Below, one piece after another: positions 18,811 to 28,823 of a stretch of 64,000 nt of DNA. A program made the position numbers and the translations under genes. Position 1 is the stretch's first letter; each line of letters opens with the position of its first letter. The stretch comes from Pseudodesulfovibrio senegalensis (lineage in GTDB: Bacteria > Desulfobacterota > Desulfovibrionia > Desulfovibrionales > Desulfovibrionaceae). The notes beneath the pieces were generated by a model. The model had not been told where the DNA came from and did not search any database. It saw only the letters and a list, made by a program, of their open reading frames with translations. The stretch lies in assembly GCF_008830225.1 (NCBI RefSeq), contig NZ_WAIE01000001.1, positions 620,001 through 684,000 of the forward strand, given 5' to 3'.

Positions 18811-19569
18811 CTAGTAGACGCTGAAAGGGAAGTACCGGCGATTGATGCGTTCGTATATGCCGTTGAGTCGCAGTGTCTGCAGGGCCCTTTCGAGTTTGTT
18901 TTTCAGTTCGTGGTCGCCTTCGCGAACGGCGATGCATGCTTCACTTGATGGATCGTTCGTATTCAGGGGTTGGCCGATATAGTCGAACGGTTGTCCCGGC
19001 TCGGTCTGCAGGAATTCGTAACCCACCAGGCTGTCCGTGAGAACGGCGTCGGCCTCGCCGCGGATCAGGGCGTGAAATGATTCGGCAAGGGTATCGAAGA
19101 GCACGATTTTTGCCACACTGCCATAGTGTTTTATCAAATAATCGGCCTGAACCGTTTTGTTCTGGGTGGTCAGGATTTTGCCCTCGAGTTGTTCCGGCGA
19201 GGATGAGGAAAGGTGGGCAGGATTGCCGATGAAGTTGGTTCGGGAACGATAGTATGGTGTCGTGAAGTCGATGAGTTTGTCTCGTTCTTCGGTTCTGGCC
19301 ATGCTGGCCACAACGAAGTCGTAGCGTTTGTTTATCAGTCCGGTGATGATATCGTCCCAGGGTACGAGGATGATTTTGCATTCACCCTGCATGGCCTTGC
19401 AGAGTTCTTTGGCCAGTTCCACATCGAATCCGGCCGGTTCGCCGTTTTTCACGTAGTTGAAAGGCGGGTATCCTCCTTCGGTGCCGACACGGTAGGTTGT
19501 CTGGGCAAAGGCCGGCTGGAAGAGAAGGACCACTGCAATGAAAATGAAAACGAGGCTTGCTGGGCGCAT
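18811..19569 (-). CDS. periplasmic amino-acid-type solute-binding protein (family 3)
   Basis: 252 residues with a signal peptide (residues 1-22, FQPAFAQ). The mature protein begins with the family-3 hallmark YRVGTEGGYPPFNYVKNGEPAGFDVELAKEL, where the Arg/Asp binding pocket is formed. ATG 19569 is chosen (AGGGA upstream); the longer open frame adds 131 unrelated residues. No transporter genes are adjacent; instead a hybrid kinase with a TorS-like periplasmic domain follows after 7 bases, so this protein more likely presents a ligand to that sensor than feeds a permease. Confidence 0.9.
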   Translation of the reverse strand: MRPASLVFIFIAVVLLFQPAFAQTTYRVGTEGGYPPFNYVKNGEPAGFDVELAKELCKAMQGECKIILVPWDDIITGLINKRYDFVVASMARTEERDKLIDFTTPYYRSRTNFIGNPAHLSSSSPEQLEGKILTTQNKTVQADYLIKHYGSVAKIVLFDTLAESFHALIRGEADAVLTDSLVGYEFLQTEPGQPFDYIGQPLNTNDPSSEACIAVREGDHELKNKLERALQTLRLNGIYERINRRYFPFSVY

Positions 19570-19769
19570 ATGATTCCCTGGGTATTGTTGATACTGTGGG
19601 GTCTGATGTATGCTTATACTTAATGTCCGATCGTATGCAAGAGCATGCGAGATAAAATCATATGTGCTAACGAGATGGAGAGGCGCGTGGATTATCATGG
19701 GCAACAGGGGGTTGCACGTGTTGATATCGCTGCATGCGGGTAGCTCAAGCTGAAAACGGAGTTGAACCG
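19570..19769. other. divergent promoter region
   Basis: 200 bases between the binding-protein gene (leftward) and the CHASE kinase gene (rightward). It is AT-rich near 19600-19670 and must hold both promoters, but I cannot place the boxes with confidence. Confidence 0.4.
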
Positions 19770-22700
19770 GTGAACAGGAAATCCAGACAGTCCGACAATA
19801 GCCGTGGGCATGGCGAGACGCTTGTCCCTTTGCTGCTTTTGGGTGCGGGGCTGCTGCTCGGTCTCCTGTTCCATTCGGTTGCCCGGCAATGGGAGAGGGG
19901 AGGAACCGTTCACGCGCTTCAGGCCGAAAGCGAGCTTGTCCGCCATGATGTGATGCAGGCATACCGCCGCATCCGGATTATCGGCGCCGCCATGCATGGC
20001 TTCATGAATCAGGACCGCGCCGTGAGCAGCAGCGATTTTGTGTCGTTTGTTCGCCCCCTGCATCTTTTTGCCGATGGCGTGCTGGCCATGGAATGGGTGC
20101 CGCGAGTAACAGGCGACGAGCGGGCAGAATTCGAACGGGCCATGCGTGAGCAGGGAAATCCCGAATTCACGATTCGTGAATTGCAGCCGGATGACACCCT
20201 GATTCCGGCCAAGGACAGAAGGGAATATTTTCCTGTGTCGTATGTGTATCCGCAGCGGGAAAATCGTGTGGTCAGCGGCCTTGATTTGGCAACGAGCCCG
20301 GAAAGAAGGCAGGCCCTGTTACAGGCCAGCATGACGGGCTTGCCGAGCCTGTCGAAACCGATACGGCTTGTTCAGGATACCGGCGTGGGGCGTGGGCTGG
20401 TGTTCTTTTCGCCGGTCTTTGAGGAACTCGAAGCCGGCATCGGGGTGGCGGGATTTGAGCGCCTCAAGGGAGTGGTTCTTATTGTCCTGCGCACGGATGC
20501 GTTTTTCGGCTCCGCACTCTCCGCGAGTGAACGTCCGGACCTTGGAGTGCTCTTTCATGACGTAAGTCCGTCCGGACAGGAACGTTTTCTGTTCGGGCAC
20601 AGGGTGTCGCAGGCCGGGTATGCGAACCTGCCCGAAGGCGGATACAGTCAATTCGATCTAGAAGTGGGACAGCGATTGTGGCGGGTCACCTGCGTGCCGC
20701 TTCCCGGATTTGTCGAGCGTCTTGATACCCTGCTTCCGGTTGGCGGGGCGATGGGTATTTTCATGGTGGCAAGTCTTGCTGCGCTTTTTTTGTACATGTC
20801 TTCATTGCATGGCAACAAGGCCCGGGAACGGCAAAACAGGGAAACGCAGGAGTTGCAACGCACGGCGTTGCAACTGGATTGTCTGTATGCCGTCTTTAAC
20901 CTGACGGATCGCCCCGGAGCCGATGTCATGACCGTATTGCGGCGGGCGGCGGTGATTGTCAGGCCCGTTTTTGCAGGATTCGAAGGGGTGTCGGTAACCA
21001 TCCATCACGATGGACATGTTTTCGGCGACAGGCCGCCGGAGGGCGCCGAGCCTTTGCTCGAGGAGACCATTCATGGCCCGGAAGCGATCGGGCGCATCTG
21101 TATCTATTGTTCGGAAGAAAATGATGAATCCGTCGGCCGGGAGCAGGAACGGTCCTTTTTGCAGAGCATTGCCGCACATCTCGGGGCTTTTGTCGAGCGC
21201 CGCCGCGGCGAGCAGGTTCTTGTTGCCGCTCGTGATCAGGCCCGTAAGGCAGCCCAGGCCAAAAGCGAATTTCTTGCCAATATGAGCCATGAAATCCGCA
21301 CCCCGCTCAATGCCATTCTCGGGCTTGGGGAATTGGTGGGCAGGACCGGCCTCAGTCCTCGCCAGATGGACTATTTCAACAAGATCACGGGTGCCTCCCA
21401 ATCCCTGCTGGGCATCGTCAACGATATCCTTGATTTTTCGAGGATTGAGGCGGGCAAGCTGGAATTCGACAGGCAGCCATTTGAATTGTCATCGGTGCTG
21501 CTCAAGATTCTGGACATTTATTCGCCGCGCGCTTCGGCCAAGGGCGTGCGTTTCAATGTGGTTGTCGAGCCCGGAGTGCCTGCGCGATTGGTCGGTGACG
21601 CCCTGCGTTTGGAGCAGGTTTTTGCCAATCTGGTGACCAACGCGGTGAAATTTACGGAAACCGGCGTGATCGAAATGGGGGTTGCGCCCGTGGCCGTCGG
21701 CTCGGAGCATGTTCGCATACGGGCCTGGGTCATGGATACCGGAATAGGCATCAGGCTGGAGGAACAGCCCGGGCTGTTCGAAGCGTTTACCCAGGCGGAC
21801 GGTTCCTACACGCGGCGTCATGGTGGAACAGGATTGGGGCTGGCCATCTCTCGGCAACTGGTGAATCTCATGGATGGGGATATTGAGCTGACCAGTGATC
21901 CGGGTAGGGGAAGTACCTTTGCCTTTGAGGCGCAATTCGATGCGGCAGAGCCCGAGCCTGGTTTGGATTTGTGCGCCGAGTTTGCAGGAAAGACCGCGTT
22001 GGTGACACTCCGGGATCCTGAACAGGACAGGGCTGCCCATGCCCTTGAGGAGCTCGGCTTCCGGGTGGAACGTCTGGACACGGCGGGGCGGGCGTGGCGA
22101 AGGCTGCGTGATCCCGGACAGGATGCCGTGGATTTGATCTGGCTCGGCTGGGGCCTTCCGGATGAAAACGGTCTGGAGTTGGCCCGGCGCATACGCCGTT
22201 CGGATGAACCCTTCAATTCCGTGCCGCTTGTTTTGTGCACTGGAAATTTCAATGAAGAGTTGCGAAGGATTGCACGGCAGATAGCTGATGCCGTGATTTT
22301 GCGCCCGGTGAGCGGCAGGGGCGTATTCGATGCCGTGGCCCGTCTTTTCGAAGTGGAGGATTCCATTGCGGGGCCCCGTATGCAGAAGCCGGGAGCCGAA
22401 CATGATGTCTTGATCATTGTGGTGGAAGACAACTCTGTCAACCGTCAGGTTTTGCAGGAAATACTGGAAGGGATCGGTGTTCGGGTGCATGTTGCCGAAC
22501 ATGGGCGGCAGGCCGTGGACATGGTCCTGCTCGGTGATGATGTGTACGATGCAGTGATCATGGACGTGCAAATGCCCATCATGGACGGATTGAGTGCCAC
22601 CCGGGCCATTCGGGAACGTTTTTCCGCCGCGGAATTGCCCATTGTTGCGCTCACGGCTCACGCCATGGTCGAGGACCGGCAGAAGTGCCTTGATGCCGGC

Positions 22701-23435
22701 ATGAACGATTATGTGACCAAGCCGCTGAACGTGGACATTTTGCTCACAACACTCGGGCGCTGGGTGCATGGCCCCGCGTGGGTTCTCCCGGCCCGAACCG
22801 AGTCGCCCGAACCGGAAAACGTGCCCGCGGACCTTCGCGACCTGCCCGGGCTGGACGTTTTGGACGGGCTGAAACGGTTGGGGGGCAATGCCGATGTGTA
22901 CAAGCGGCTTTTGCTGGAATTCCTGAATGACCATGCGGATGTTGGTGATCGTGTGCACAAGGCCCTTGACCGCAACGACATTTCCGAAGTCCTGAAGCTC
23001 GTGCACACCATCAAGGGAGTTGCGGGCAACATGTCTGCCCTGGAGTTGCACGACGCGGCCATGGAGCTGGAGGACGCCCTGAAGCTGGGTGAGCTCTATG
23101 ATCGTCCATTGGCCGATTTCGAGTCCCGGCTGAAGCGGGTCATGGAACCCCTGAAGCGTTTGGCCGAGGGCGAAGCGGACAACGGCCCCCATGCCCAGTG
23201 CTCCGGTGGCGCCGTGGTTGACGAGGACCATCTTCTGGATTTCAGACAGCTTGTGGAAAATCATGATTTTCGGATAGTGCAGGTTTTCGAGACGTTGAAA
23301 AAGAATCTTGAATGCCAGATGGAAAACGAAGATTTCCAGCGACTTGCCAAGGCTGTCAGCAGTTTTGATTTTGAAAATGTGGCAGAGTTGCTGGGTTCCG
23401 TGGATATCAAGAATCGCGTGAACACGACGGAGTAA
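19770..23435 (+). CDS. CHASE-domain hybrid histidine kinase with two receivers and Hpt
   Basis: About 1221 residues. Membrane helix near residue 20-40, periplasmic CHASE domain (about 65-270: [16 protein letters not shown], then FPVSYVYP), second helix (about 325-345), GAF-like segment (about 380-490), HisKA with [10 protein letters not shown], and HATPase ([24 protein letters not shown]). Receiver 1 is degenerate: the acceptor region reads [14 protein letters not shown], with Trp where Asp is expected. Receiver 2 is intact ([25 protein letters not shown]). A C-terminal Hpt has [13 protein letters not shown] 19770 has GGAG at 8 bases; an upstream ATG at 19734 is the alternative. The diguanylate cyclase gene starts four bases downstream. 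Confidence 0.9.
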   Translation: MNRKSRQSDNSRGHGETLVPLLLLGAGLLLGLLFHSVARQWERGGTVHALQAESELVRHDVMQAYRRIRIIGAAMHGFMNQDRAVSSSDFVSFVRPLHLFADGVLAMEWVPRVTGDERAEFERAMREQGNPEFTIRELQPDDTLIPAKDRREYFPVSYVYPQRENRVVSGLDLATSPERRQALLQASMTGLPSLSKPIRLVQDTGVGRGLVFFSPVFEELEAGIGVAGFERLKGVVLIVLRTDAFFGSALSASERPDLGVLFHDVSPSGQERFLFGHRVSQAGYANLPEGGYSQFDLEVGQRLWRVTCVPLPGFVERLDTLLPVGGAMGIFMVASLAALFLYMSSLHGNKARERQNRETQELQRTALQLDCLYAVFNLTDRPGADVMTVLRRAAVIVRPVFAGFEGVSVTIHHDGHVFGDRPPEGAEPLLEETIHGPEAIGRICIYCSEENDESVGREQERSFLQSIAAHLGAFVERRRGEQVLVAARDQARKAAQAKSEFLANMSHEIRTPLNAILGLGELVGRTGLSPRQMDYFNKITGASQSLLGIVNDILDFSRIEAGKLEFDRQPFELSSVLLKILDIYSPRASAKGVRFNVVVEPGVPARLVGDALRLEQVFANLVTNAVKFTETGVIEMGVAPVAVGSEHVRIRAWVMDTGIGIRLEEQPGLFEAFTQADGSYTRRHGGTGLGLAISRQLVNLMDGDIELTSDPGRGSTFAFEAQFDAAEPEPGLDLCAEFAGKTALVTLRDPEQDRAAHALEELGFRVERLDTAGRAWRRLRDPGQDAVDLIWLGWGLPDENGLELARRIRRSDEPFNSVPLVLCTGNFNEELRRIARQIADAVILRPVSGRGVFDAVARLFEVEDSIAGPRMQKPGAEHDVLIIVVEDNSVNRQVLQEILEGIGVRVHVAEHGRQAVDMVLLGDDVYDAVIMDVQMPIMDGLSATRAIRERFSAAELPIVALTAHAMVEDRQKCLDAGMNDYVTKPLNVDILLTTLGRWVHGPAWVLPARTESPEPENVPADLRDLPGLDVLDGLKRLGGNADVYKRLLLEFLNDHADVGDRVHKALDRNDISEVLKLVHTIKGVAGNMSALELHDAAMELEDALKLGELYDRPLADFESRLKRVMEPLKRLAEGEADNGPHAQCSGGAVVDEDHLLDFRQLVENHDFRIVQVFETLKKNLECQMENEDFQRLAKAVSSFDFENVAELLGSVDIKNRVNTTE

Positions 23436-23439
23436 ATAC

Positions 23440-24360
23440 ATGTACGAAGCCGAACGACGTTCCCGTTTGCTGGTTGTGGATGATTCCGCACTCAATATCA
23501 GCGTTCTCGGGGAAGCTCTGGTGGGGGATTACGATCTGACCGTTGCCAAGAGCGGCGAGGAAGCGCTTGAGATCCTTGGCGGAGACAATTTGCCGGATCT
23601 TATTTTGCTCGACATCATCATGCCGGGCATGGACGGGTTCGACGTGTTGCGGCACATCAAGGAAGACGATGCCACCAAGGATATCCCCGTGATCTTCATT
23701 ACGGCCATGACCGGTGAAGATGACGAGGCCCATGGGTTGGCCATGGGTGCCGTGGACTACATAACCAAGCCGTTCAGCATCCCCATTGTCAAGGCCAGGG
23801 TGCGCACGCATGTGCAGCTCAAGAGGAAATCCGACATGCTGCAGCGCCTTTCCGACATGGATGCCCTTACCGGCATTCCCAACCGGCGGCGTTTTGACGA
23901 ATGGTACGACAAGGAATGGCGGCGTGCCATGCGCGAGGGGGCAGCGGTCTCCGTGATCATGATGGATATCGATTATTTCAAGAAATACAACGACAATTAT
24001 GGCCACGGTGAGGGGGACATCTGCTTGCGCACAGTGGCTCAGGCGCTCCGGGGGTGTCTGAACCGGAGCACGGACATGGTCGCCCGCTACGGCGGGGAAG
24101 AATTCATTGCCATGCTGCCTGCCACAGAAGGACCGGGCGCCGCGGTCATGGCCGAGACTATGCGCAAGGCCGTGCTCGGACTGCAGTTGCCGCATGAATT
24201 TTCCGAATGCTCCGAATACGTGACGATAAGTGTGGGAGTTGCCACAGTCATGCCCGCCATGGGCATGAGCCGGGACGAATTGGTCCGGACGGCTGATGAA
24301 ATGCTCTACAAGGCCAAGGAAGCTGGCCGTAACCGGGTGGAACGAACCATCCTCGGCTGA
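23440..24360 (+). CDS. PleD-like diguanylate cyclase, REC-GGDEF
   Basis: 306 residues. The receiver (about 5-122) has VVDDSALN, acceptor Asp in LILLDIIMPGMDG and YITKPF. The GGDEF domain (about 140-306) has MDALTGIPNRR, MMDIDYFKKYND and an intact active-site YGGEEF. The product-inhibition I-site RxxD (RSTD) lies five residues before the active site, so feedback by c-di-GMP is expected. It starts four bases after the CHASE hybrid kinase, whose Hpt domain could phosphorylate this receiver directly; that link is inferred. Confidence 0.93.
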   Translation: MYEAERRSRLLVVDDSALNISVLGEALVGDYDLTVAKSGEEALEILGGDNLPDLILLDIIMPGMDGFDVLRHIKEDDATKDIPVIFITAMTGEDDEAHGLAMGAVDYITKPFSIPIVKARVRTHVQLKRKSDMLQRLSDMDALTGIPNRRRFDEWYDKEWRRAMREGAAVSVIMMDIDYFKKYNDNYGHGEGDICLRTVAQALRGCLNRSTDMVARYGGEEFIAMLPATEGPGAAVMAETMRKAVLGLQLPHEFSECSEYVTISVGVATVMPAMGMSRDELVRTADEMLYKAKEAGRNRVERTILG

Positions 24361-24381
24361 TGCTTCTTGCGATAGTATTGG

Positions 24382-24415
24382 CGGCCCATGTCCGGTTCGG
24401 ATATGGGCCGTTTTT
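24382..24415 (+). terminator. rho-independent terminator after the diguanylate cyclase
   Basis: CGGCCCAT (24382-24389) pairs with ATGGGCCG (24403-24410); the stem continues GTCC/GGAT around loop GGTTC, then TTTTT. It lies in the gap before the convergent rarD-like gene. Confidence 0.8.
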
Positions 24416-25329
24416 CAGTTCACGAGGTTTTGACGACGCGCGCGCCGGACCTGCATGATGCTGTCGGCCGAGTAGATGGCCAGACCTGTCCAGATCAGGG
24501 CGAATGTGGTCAGGTTGGCCGTAGTGAACGGTTCGCGATAGACGAAGACACCCAGAAGAAACGCTATGCTCGGGGCAATGTACTGGATGATTCCCAGAGT
24601 GGTGAGGCGCAGTCTGCGTGCCCCGAACGCAAAGCCGAACAGGGGCATGGATGTGGCCACACCCGCTCCCATGAGAAAAAGGTTGGTGGAAATGGCGGCA
24701 TGGCCGAACGTGCCCTGTCCCGTGTATTCGAGATAGAGGACGTAGCTCAGTGCCAGCGGTGTGATGATGGCTGTTTCCACGGTCAGCCCGGGCAGGGACT
24801 CCATGGGTGCCGTCTTTCTGAGCAGCCCGTAAAGGGCGAATGTCACGGCCAGGGCTAATGCCAGCCACGGGAAATGACCCAGGCTGACAATGGAATTGAT
24901 TACACCGGCCGCAGCAAAACAGATGGCGAACAGCTGGAGCCGGGACATTTTTTCTCGGAGCAGGGCAAATCCCAGCAGGGCGTTCATGAGCGGGTTGATA
25001 TAGTATCCGAGACTGGTGGCCAGCACCTGGTCGTGGTTCACGCACCAGATGTACATGAGCCAGTTGCTGCCCAGCAGCAGGCTGCTCATGGTCAGCATCC
25101 CCAGCGTCCGTTTTGACGAGAGCGGGGCAATGGTTTCGCGCCAGCGTCCTTGTATGGTGACGAGCAGGCAGGCGAAGACGAGCGACCATATTATTCTGTG
25201 GCAGAGGATTTCCATTGCCGGAACATGGTGCAGCTGCTTCCAGTATATGGGCAAAAGCCCCCAACCGATGAAGGCACCAAGCGCGGCCGTGAGCCCGGAG
25301 GCGGTTCGGTTGTCTTTTTTATTTGTCAT
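24415..25329 (-). CDS. rarD: EamA/RarD family transporter
   Basis: 304-residue inner-membrane protein of the drug/metabolite transporter superfamily with about ten helices. The start GLTAALGAFIGWGLLPIYWKQL, followed by HRIIWSLVFACLL and later YINPLMNALLGF and QYIAPSIAFLLGVFVYREPF, matches the RarD subgroup. The name comes from chloramphenicol-sensitive E. coli mutants; the physiological substrate is not established. Monocistronic, converging with the diguanylate cyclase. Confidence 0.88.
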   Translation of the reverse strand: MTNKKDNRTASGLTAALGAFIGWGLLPIYWKQLHHVPAMEILCHRIIWSLVFACLLVTIQGRWRETIAPLSSKRTLGMLTMSSLLLGSNWLMYIWCVNHDQVLATSLGYYINPLMNALLGFALLREKMSRLQLFAICFAAAGVINSIVSLGHFPWLALALAVTFALYGLLRKTAPMESLPGLTVETAIITPLALSYVLYLEYTGQGTFGHAAISTNLFLMGAGVATSMPLFGFAFGARRLRLTTLGIIQYIAPSIAFLLGVFVYREPFTTANLTTFALIWTGLAIYSADSIMQVRRARRQNLVN

Positions 25330-25647
25330 TACAGTTGATTATGTCGCATGTGAAGGTGGGTTGAGGGTCAAAATTACACCTGCGGTGTAGATAGGTAAAG
25401 CACTATTTTCGGGGGGATGGCGCATTTTTTTAATGCATCCTTCTGTTTTTTTCTTGACCGAAAACCTTCTGCAGGGCTACCGATCAAGATGGAAGGTCGT
25501 AGGGTATGGTTTTGTTCGCAGGCGTGATCTTCCCGGGCGATGCCTGGCTGGCGGGCATTTCAGGGCCTTTTTGACGGATTGCATGGTGGAAATGTCGGAA
25601 GATGCTTCCGGTGCGATCCGCGGGCCGGTTTTTCAAGGAGTTGTATT
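25330..25647. promoter_or_regulatory. long leader and control region of the RRM protein gene
   Basis: 318 bases between rarD (leftward) and the RRM gene (rightward). It contains an exact inverted repeat TACACC-TGC-GGTGTA (25375-25389), a possible operator, then a TTGACC (25454-25459) without a good -10. The long distance to the RRM start would allow a structured 5' leader, as is common for cold-induced RNA-binding proteins. No credible gene. Confidence 0.4.
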
Positions 25648-25908
25648 GTGGCTAAGAACATTTATGTGGGGAACCTGCCGTGGAGCTCTTCCGAGGACGA
25701 GGTTCGTGATGCCTTTGCCGTGCATGGCGAAGTGATTTCCGTGAAATTGATTTCCGACCGTGAAACCGGACGCCCCCGCGGCTTTGGTTTTGTGGAAATG
25801 GAAGACGCAGGAGCAGAAAAGGCCATCGAGGCACTGGATGGCGAGGATTTCGGCGGTCGTCGCCTCAAGGTCAATGAGGCACGCCCCCGGCCCCAGCGCC
25901 GCTGGTAG
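25648..25908 (+). CDS. RRM-type RNA-binding protein
   Basis: 86-residue single RNA-recognition-motif protein. RNP2 appears as IYVGNLPW (residues 4-11) and RNP1 as RGFGFVEM (residues 43-50), both with the aromatic residues that stack on RNA bases; a short basic tail (RPRPQRRW) follows. Similar small proteins in cyanobacteria and proteobacteria often respond to cold, but the role here is unknown. GTG 25648 is chosen for AAGGAG at 7 bases. Confidence 0.92.
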   Translation: MAKNIYVGNLPWSSSEDEVRDAFAVHGEVISVKLISDRETGRPRGFGFVEMEDAGAEKAIEALDGEDFGGRRLKVNEARPRPQRRW

Positions 25909-25918
25909 TCATCGTGTC

Positions 25919-25948
25919 GCCCCGGCCTTTTGTGCCGGGGCTTTTTTT
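25919..25948 (+). terminator. rho-independent terminator of the RRM gene
   Basis: GCCCCGGC (25919-25926) pairs with GCCGGGGC (25934-25941), loop CTTTTGT, followed by seven T. The T tract reaches the stop codon of the convergent kinase gene. Confidence 0.88.
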
Positions 25949-28823
25949 ATGCGGTTTCCGCTTCGCCCGGAATTTCGAAAATGAAACTGCTCCCCTGTTC
26001 GAGCTGTGATTCCACCCAGATGCGTCCATTGTAGTGGCTGACGATTTCCCGGCAGATGGCCAATCCGAGTCCTGCCCCTTCCCTGATGTCGGCCAGCGTG
26101 TCCCCATGTTCCCGTTTGTGGAAGCGTTCGAATATTTGCGTCTGCTCGGTTTCGGGTATGCCGACCCCTGTGTCCGTGACAAAAAAACGCACGGACTTGC
26201 CTGCGAGCCGGGCGCCTACGGTGACGGTTCCCTTTCGGGTGAATTTGGCTGCGTTGTGCAACAGGTTGATCAACACCTGCTGTATGCGGTCCGGGTCCAC
26301 ATGAATCGAGGGCAGGCCGTCGTGAATATCCATGTCGAGCCTGAGGTCCGTTGTTGACGCGAATTGTCCGGAAACGGCGTTGTGGGCCAGTTGTACGAGC
26401 TTTTCCGGGCGAGTCGACTGGTCATTCCATTGCATGTGTCCGGATTCGATCTTGCTGAGGTCGAGGGAACCGTTGACCAGCCGGGTGAGCCGTTCCCCTT
26501 CGCTTTCCACGATCTCGAGATTTTGCACGATGCGTTCGGCACTGCTCTGCCGCTCTGTGGAGCCGTCGTTGTCTTGCGCGAACTGACGCTGGAATTCCTT
26601 GCGGATCAGCTTTGCAAAACCGCGGATGGAAGTCAGCGGCGTGCGCAGTTCGTGGGAGATGGACGATATGATGGCCGACTTGAGCTTGTCCAACTCCTGA
26701 AGGCGCTTGTTGGCCGTTTCCAGTTCCCGGGCCTTGTCCCTGAGTTGGCGCGTGCGTTTGAGCACGATGGACTCAAGCTGCTCGTTGAGCACAAAGAGTT
26801 CGGATTCCGTGGCTTTTCGTTCAATGGCCAGCGCCACCTGTTCGGAAATGGCGGTCATGAGCTTGATGTCGGCGTCCGTGTAGTGTTCCGTGTTGCTGTA
26901 ATGCTGCACGGCCATGGCGCCGATGGGCTTTCCCTTGATCGAAAGCGGGACCCCCAGCCAGACTGCGGCCGGAGTGCCTATGCTCTGCAATGTTTTTTCC
27001 GATTCCTTGCGCTCGATTTTTTGCCGGGTGATGAACAGGGGTTTGCCGGACTGGATGACCTGCAGCGTCAGGCTGGGGGAAGACAGGCTTTTGATTTCGA
27101 CAGTTTCGAAGTGGACGTCGTATTCATCGCTGAAATACGGGAAGGTCATTTGTGTCCTGTCTTCATTGAGCAGGGCGATATAGAAATTGGTGGCATCGAT
27201 TTCCTTGTTCAGGATTCCATGGATGGTCGTAAAGAGCTCGTCAAGGTCACGGGTTCTGCTGACCGCATTGGAAATGTCATACAACACGCGCGATGTGCGC
27301 TCGTTGGCCTTTCGTTCGGTTATATCCTCCACGAATCCTTCATAGCGGGTGTCTTCCCCAATCCGCATCAGCCGTGAAGATTCCGAGGCCCAGATCACGG
27401 TGCCGTCCTTTCGCACCAGCTGGATTTCATGCTTGGTCACCTGGCCGTGTTGCTGCAGTTCATTGCGCAGCCGGGCATATTCTTCCGGAACGGCGTAAAG
27501 CTGTGAGCCGACGTCCTGAACCGTGTCCATGAGTTCTTCTGTCGAGCCATATCCCAGTATGTTCGCCAGAGACTGGTTCACCGCCAGAAATTTTCCGTCC
27601 GAGGAGGCTTGGAAGATTCCTTCGATGGCGTTTTCAAAAAGGGACTGATAGCGGCTTTCTGCCTCAATGCGGCGCGAGATATCCCGGATACCCGTGACCC
27701 GGGTTTTCCTGCCCTTGAATTGGAACACTTTGCCCTGCAGTTGCACATTGAAGGTGCTGCCATCCTTGCGTACACCGACGACCTCATAGGGCTTTTCATA
27801 GTCGTTTTTGATGTTTTGACGTACGATTTCACGGTGTTCAGGGATGACGAGGTCGTGCGTATGCTGGCCGATGTATTCGCCGTGTTCATAGCCGAACAGG
27901 GCGCTGGCCGCATGGTTGGCAGCCAGGATACAGCCGTTTTCAGAAATGGCTATTCCTTCGAATGCGGCGCGGGAGAGGGCACTGTGCATTTCCTCGCTTT
28001 CCCGCAATGCATCTTCGGTTTTCTTGCGTTTGGAAATGTCCGTGTGCGTGCCGGAAATCCTGTACGGCCTGCCGTTCTTGTCCTTGAAGTTGCCACCGCG
28101 CGCGAGTATCCAGCGCCATGAGTTGTCCTTGTGGCGAATGCGGTATTCAACCTGAAATTGGTCCACTTCACCCTGTTTGCATTTTCTGACCTCTTCGATA
28201 ACTGCGCTTTTGTCATCGGGATGGATCATGTCCTGCCATGCTTCCGGGCTTTCGGGGAAATCGTCCTCCCCGTAACCGAGCATGGATTTGTAGCGCGGAG
28301 AATAGAAGCGCTCGCCGGTGCGCAGGTCGACGTCCCATATGCCGTCGTTGACTCCCTGGACCACGAATGCGTACCGTTCTTCACTTTTTTTCAGTGCTTC
28401 CTGTGCCTCGCGCATTTCGGTGACATCGAGCAGAATGACGCGGATGCGATCGTTTTCCAAGAGTTGCGGAAACGGCCGGTAAAAGAAATGGGACCCGTCC
28501 TTGCGAAGCCCCTGAATGATGGTGGTTTTGACCGGGGCGTTGCGGGATGTTTTCTCAAGGCATTTCGTGATGTTCGGCAGGTCGTGCTTGCTCACGAGCT
28601 GCGTGATGTCCGCCAGCTTCCGCATTTCATCAGTGGAATATCCGAACAATTCGGCAAAGGCCTTGTTGTAGCGCCAGATCATGCCCTGGATGTTTGTTTC
28701 GTACACGGGCAGGGGGGAATTCTCGAATACGCTCCATTCAAGGTCGGGCGAATATTCCGCTGGGTTTGACATGGCCTTGCCGGGGTCCTTTGCGTGTGTT
28801 TTGGGACGTGGGGATGATTTCAT
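25947..28823 (-). CDS. multi-PAS/GAF sensor histidine kinase, cytoplasmic
   Basis: 958 residues with no membrane helix. Four PAS/PAC repeats are seen (about 25-140, 145-270, 278-390, 395-510; for example EGIFQASSDGKFLAVNQSL), then a GAF domain (about 520-680) and a coiled coil. HisKA has SSISHELRTPLTSIRGF (His about 728), the HATPase has LLHNAAKF, DTGVGIPE and GAGLGLAICREI. There is no receiver. Its start overlaps the stop of the CHASE4-GGDEF-EAL gene by four bases, so the membrane sensor and this cytoplasmic kinase are probably made together. Confidence 0.9.
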   Translation of the reverse strand: MKSSPRPKTHAKDPGKAMSNPAEYSPDLEWSVFENSPLPVYETNIQGMIWRYNKAFAELFGYSTDEMRKLADITQLVSKHDLPNITKCLEKTSRNAPVKTTIIQGLRKDGSHFFYRPFPQLLENDRIRVILLDVTEMREAQEALKKSEERYAFVVQGVNDGIWDVDLRTGERFYSPRYKSMLGYGEDDFPESPEAWQDMIHPDDKSAVIEEVRKCKQGEVDQFQVEYRIRHKDNSWRWILARGGNFKDKNGRPYRISGTHTDISKRKKTEDALRESEEMHSALSRAAFEGIAISENGCILAANHAASALFGYEHGEYIGQHTHDLVIPEHREIVRQNIKNDYEKPYEVVGVRKDGSTFNVQLQGKVFQFKGRKTRVTGIRDISRRIEAESRYQSLFENAIEGIFQASSDGKFLAVNQSLANILGYGSTEELMDTVQDVGSQLYAVPEEYARLRNELQQHGQVTKHEIQLVRKDGTVIWASESSRLMRIGEDTRYEGFVEDITERKANERTSRVLYDISNAVSRTRDLDELFTTIHGILNKEIDATNFYIALLNEDRTQMTFPYFSDEYDVHFETVEIKSLSSPSLTLQVIQSGKPLFITRQKIERKESEKTLQSIGTPAAVWLGVPLSIKGKPIGAMAVQHYSNTEHYTDADIKLMTAISEQVALAIERKATESELFVLNEQLESIVLKRTRQLRDKARELETANKRLQELDKLKSAIISSISHELRTPLTSIRGFAKLIRKEFQRQFAQDNDGSTERQSSAERIVQNLEIVESEGERLTRLVNGSLDLSKIESGHMQWNDQSTRPEKLVQLAHNAVSGQFASTTDLRLDMDIHDGLPSIHVDPDRIQQVLINLLHNAAKFTRKGTVTVGARLAGKSVRFFVTDTGVGIPETEQTQIFERFHKREHGDTLADIREGAGLGLAICREIVSHYNGRIWVESQLEQGSSFIFEIPGEAETA

